From an uncultured Prevotella sp. (lineage in GTDB: Bacteria; Bacteroidota; Bacteroidia; Bacteroidales; Bacteroidaceae), in NCBI GenBank assembly GCA_937916075.1, contig CALGHW010000449.1, forward strand, positions 1 to 6,991: a stretch of DNA of 6,991 nucleotides, written 5' to 3'. The notes below the pieces were generated by a model, which had not been told where the DNA came from, did no database searches, and saw only the letters and a program-made list of their open reading frames with translations. A program made the position numbers and the translations under genes. This document shows positions 6,869 to 6,991 of this stretch, piece by piece; position 1 is the first letter of the stretch, and every line of letters begins with the position of its first letter.

Positions 6869-6910
6869 AAAAAATAAAAAGACGAGCCAAACATGCGTCT
6901 GACTCGTCTT
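6869..6910 (-). terminator. Intrinsic terminator of the tRNA-Pro gene
   Basis: Read on the minus strand, AAGACGAGTCAGAC (6910-6897) pairs with GTTTGGCTCGTCTT (6892-6879) in a 14-bp stem including two G-U pairs, closed by a GCAT tetraloop. It is followed by TTTATTTTTT (6878-6869). It begins 5 bases after the tRNA discriminator base and ends 11 bases before the recO start codon. It fits a Rho-independent terminator for the tRNA transcript. Readthrough into recO remains possible. Confidence 0.92.
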
Positions 6911-6915
6911 CTCGG

Positions 6916-6988
6916 TCGGGATGAGGCGACTCGAACGCCCGACCCCTACGTCCCGAACGTAGTGCGCTACCAACTGCGCTACATCCCG
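6916..6988 (-). tRNA. tRNA-Pro (anticodon CGG)
   Basis: A complete 73-base cloverleaf is readable on the minus strand. Acceptor arm CGGGATG (6988-6982) pairs with CATCCCG (6923-6917), followed by discriminator A. The D arm is GCGC-AGTTGGTA-GCGC. The anticodon arm is CTACG-TTCGGGA-CGTAG with anticodon CGG at 6955-6953, which reads CCG (Pro). The G after the anticodon is the usual position-37 G of proline tRNAs. The variable loop is GGGTC, and the T arm is GGGCG-TTCGAGT-CGCCT. The C1-G72 end and the GGACGTAGGGGTC context resemble E. coli proline tRNAs. The next three bases are CCG, so the 3' CCA is not encoded and must be added enzymatically. Only 3 bases of upstream sequence are in the window, so its promoter and any gene before it cannot be seen. 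Confidence 0.96.
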
Positions 6989-6991
6989 ATT

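Noticed and set aside
6858..6890. Extended recO start at the TTG at 6890
   Set aside because: It would add 11 residues encoded by the terminator stem and T tract. The ATG at 6857 gives the normal RecO N-terminus.
1..6991. CRISPR arrays, insertion sequences, phage genes, defence or toxin-antitoxin systems
   Set aside because: I saw no spaced repeats, terminal inverted repeats, transposase or phage motifs. Coding sequence is core genome throughout and similar in composition.

Overview
The window carries the distal part of a division and cell-wall (dcw) gene cluster, followed by a convergent DNA-repair gene and a tRNA gene. Protein sequence and gene order point to the Bacteroidota, most likely the order Bacteroidales (Prevotella- or Bacteroides-like). 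Evidence is the murG-murC-ftsQ-ftsA-ftsZ-yqeY order with no murB or ddl between murC and ftsQ, the FtsA and FtsZ tail types, and A/T-rich start leaders without a clear Shine-Dalgarno sequence. The genus is an inference from memory of the families, not a database result.

Layout on the + strand: the C-terminal part of murG (1-451, cut by the window edge), murC (506-1879), ftsQ (1876-2634, start overlapping the murC stop as ATGA), ftsA (2642-4084), ftsZ (4153-5493) and a YqeY-family gene (5508-5957). Gaps are -4 to 68 bases and I see no terminator between the genes, so they probably form one transcription unit. It ends at a strong intrinsic terminator (5991-6053) that has a 13-bp perfect stem and an unusually long 25-base loop. 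On the minus strand a tRNA-Pro(CGG) gene (6988-6916) is followed by its own terminator (6910-6869) and then by recO (6857-6132), which converges on the dcw unit.

Together the genes cover the last cytoplasmic steps of peptidoglycan precursor synthesis and the core of the divisome. MurC adds L-Ala to UDP-MurNAc and MurG makes lipid II. FtsZ polymerises into the ring, FtsA ties it to the membrane, and FtsQ links it to the periplasmic septal machinery. YqeY is a small protein related to the tail of the GatB amidotransferase subunit. RecO belongs to RecFOR recombinational repair.

This is mainly core genome. I found no mobile element, CRISPR array, defence system or clearly new system. The points worth a second look are modest: the long-loop terminator after yqeY, the position of recO only 11 bases past a tRNA terminator, the charged repeat-containing tail of FtsA, the extra tail after the presumed FtsZ C-terminal peptide, and a Cys/His cluster in RecO.
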